Source: Pontibacter diazotrophicus | Lineage (GTDB): Bacteria > Bacteroidota > Bacteroidia > Cytophagales > Hymenobacteraceae | NCBI RefSeq assembly: GCF_003367245.1 | Contig: NZ_QRGR01000011.1 | Span: 143,383 to 207,382, forward strand | Direction: 5' to 3' | DNA: 64,000 nt | Shown: one piece after another, positions 63,875-64,000 of the stretch | Layout: the number at the start of each line of letters is the position of its first letter | Position numbering within the stretch: the first letter of the stretch is position 1 | Notes under the pieces: generated by a model | The model's input: the letters and a program-made list of their open reading frames with translations, nothing else | What the model was told of the DNA's origin: nothing | The model's database searches: none | Made by a program: the position numbers and the translations under genes

Positions 63875-64000
63875 GGAGCTGCTACATTTGAGTGGACATA
63901 TAGTTAAGCGAAAAACCTATAACTTAACACTATGTCACAAGAGAGAAGAAAGTTCGACAAAGAATTCAAGGTGATGGCTGTAGAGCTCAGCAAGACCAGG
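63871..64000 (+). mobile_element. IS3-family insertion sequence, left end (continues outside)
   Basis: The sequence from about 63874 (TGGAGCTGCTACATTTGAG) onward leads after 58 bases to a transposase OrfA start. A terminal TG and GTGGACA within the end are usual for IS3 elements. The right end lies beyond the window. Confidence 0.65.
63932..64000 (+). CDS. IS3-family transposase OrfA, N-terminal part
   Basis: Twenty-three codons to the window edge: MSQERRKFDKEFKVMAVELS. This is the standard opening of IS3 OrfA, where a basic MxxxRRxF-xxEFK leads into a helix-turn-helix that binds the element's ends. OrfB is expected downstream by frameshifting, outside the window. Too short to judge integrity. 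Confidence 0.88.
   Translation, partial: MSQERRKFDKEFKVMAVELSKTR

Overview
The window reads as a chromosomal segment of a Bacteroidota bacterium, most likely of the Hymenobacteraceae (Pontibacter or a close relative; this genus guess is inference). The signs are a SusC/SusD pair with a VCBS-repeat lipoprotein, many Bacteroidota-type lipoprotein signals, PAS-rich histidine kinases, a TTG-N20-TAnnTTTG promoter of the phylum's own type (12252-12282), mostly weak Shine-Dalgarno sequences, and many intergenic perfect hairpins. No rRNA, tRNA or CRISPR array was seen.

Layout. 1-4.4 kb: a probable mannan-use cluster (SSS symporter cut by the window edge, GH26 mannanase, divergent AraC regulator). 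4.5-16 kb: housekeeping and stress genes (SAM methyltransferase, quinone-oxidoreductase-like MDR, gyrB, SIMPL lipoprotein, DUF486, DUF2267, GNAT), then an overlapping operon of coiled-coil lipoprotein, SCO copper protein and monohaem cytochrome c, then nudC, a cupin and CsbD. 16.4-21.7 kb: a signalling block with a five-PAS kinase, a receiver and a GAF protein in a row, followed by a second PAS kinase and an opposite-strand receiver. 21.8-28 kb: DUF2255, an SMP-30-like propeller lipoprotein, a palindromic REP-like element, a large bifunctional penicillin-binding protein and a small lipoprotein. 28-33 kb: accessory and decaying DNA (hydrolase remnant, orphan FtsX/MacB permease, a 30-bp perfect inverted repeat, an oxidoreductase lacking its 5' half).

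33.1-34.5 kb holds my best candidate for an undescribed system: a short lipoprotein ending in CPACGMG and, three bases later in the same frame, a DUF692/MNIO-family enzyme with a C-terminal extension. By analogy with other MNIO enzymes this looks like a peptide-modification (RiPP-like) pair, possibly metal related.

34.7-43 kb: an RlaP-type nucleotidyltransferase with a truncated paralogue, a frameshifted zinc-ribbon gene, one copy of a 320-bp repeat, TatA next to a set of exported ferritin-like proteins and a CHRD-like lipoprotein, and a PAS-LuxR regulator. 43-50 kb is a graveyard: a kinase split by one in-frame stop, remnants of an M1-type ABC/aminopeptidase, IS3 and IS5 transposases, an SDR and a membrane protein, with intact DUF1080 and lipoprotein genes between. 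49.8-53.6 kb: an unusual envelope operon (MORN protein, DUF2490 barrel, a 663-residue YwqK-like/coiled-coil protein) with a GH30-like fragment upstream. 54-62.7 kb: SusC-SusD-VCBS polysaccharide-uptake locus. The right edge carries an alpha/beta-hydrolase pseudogene, the second copy of the 320-bp repeat and the start of an IS3 element that abuts it.
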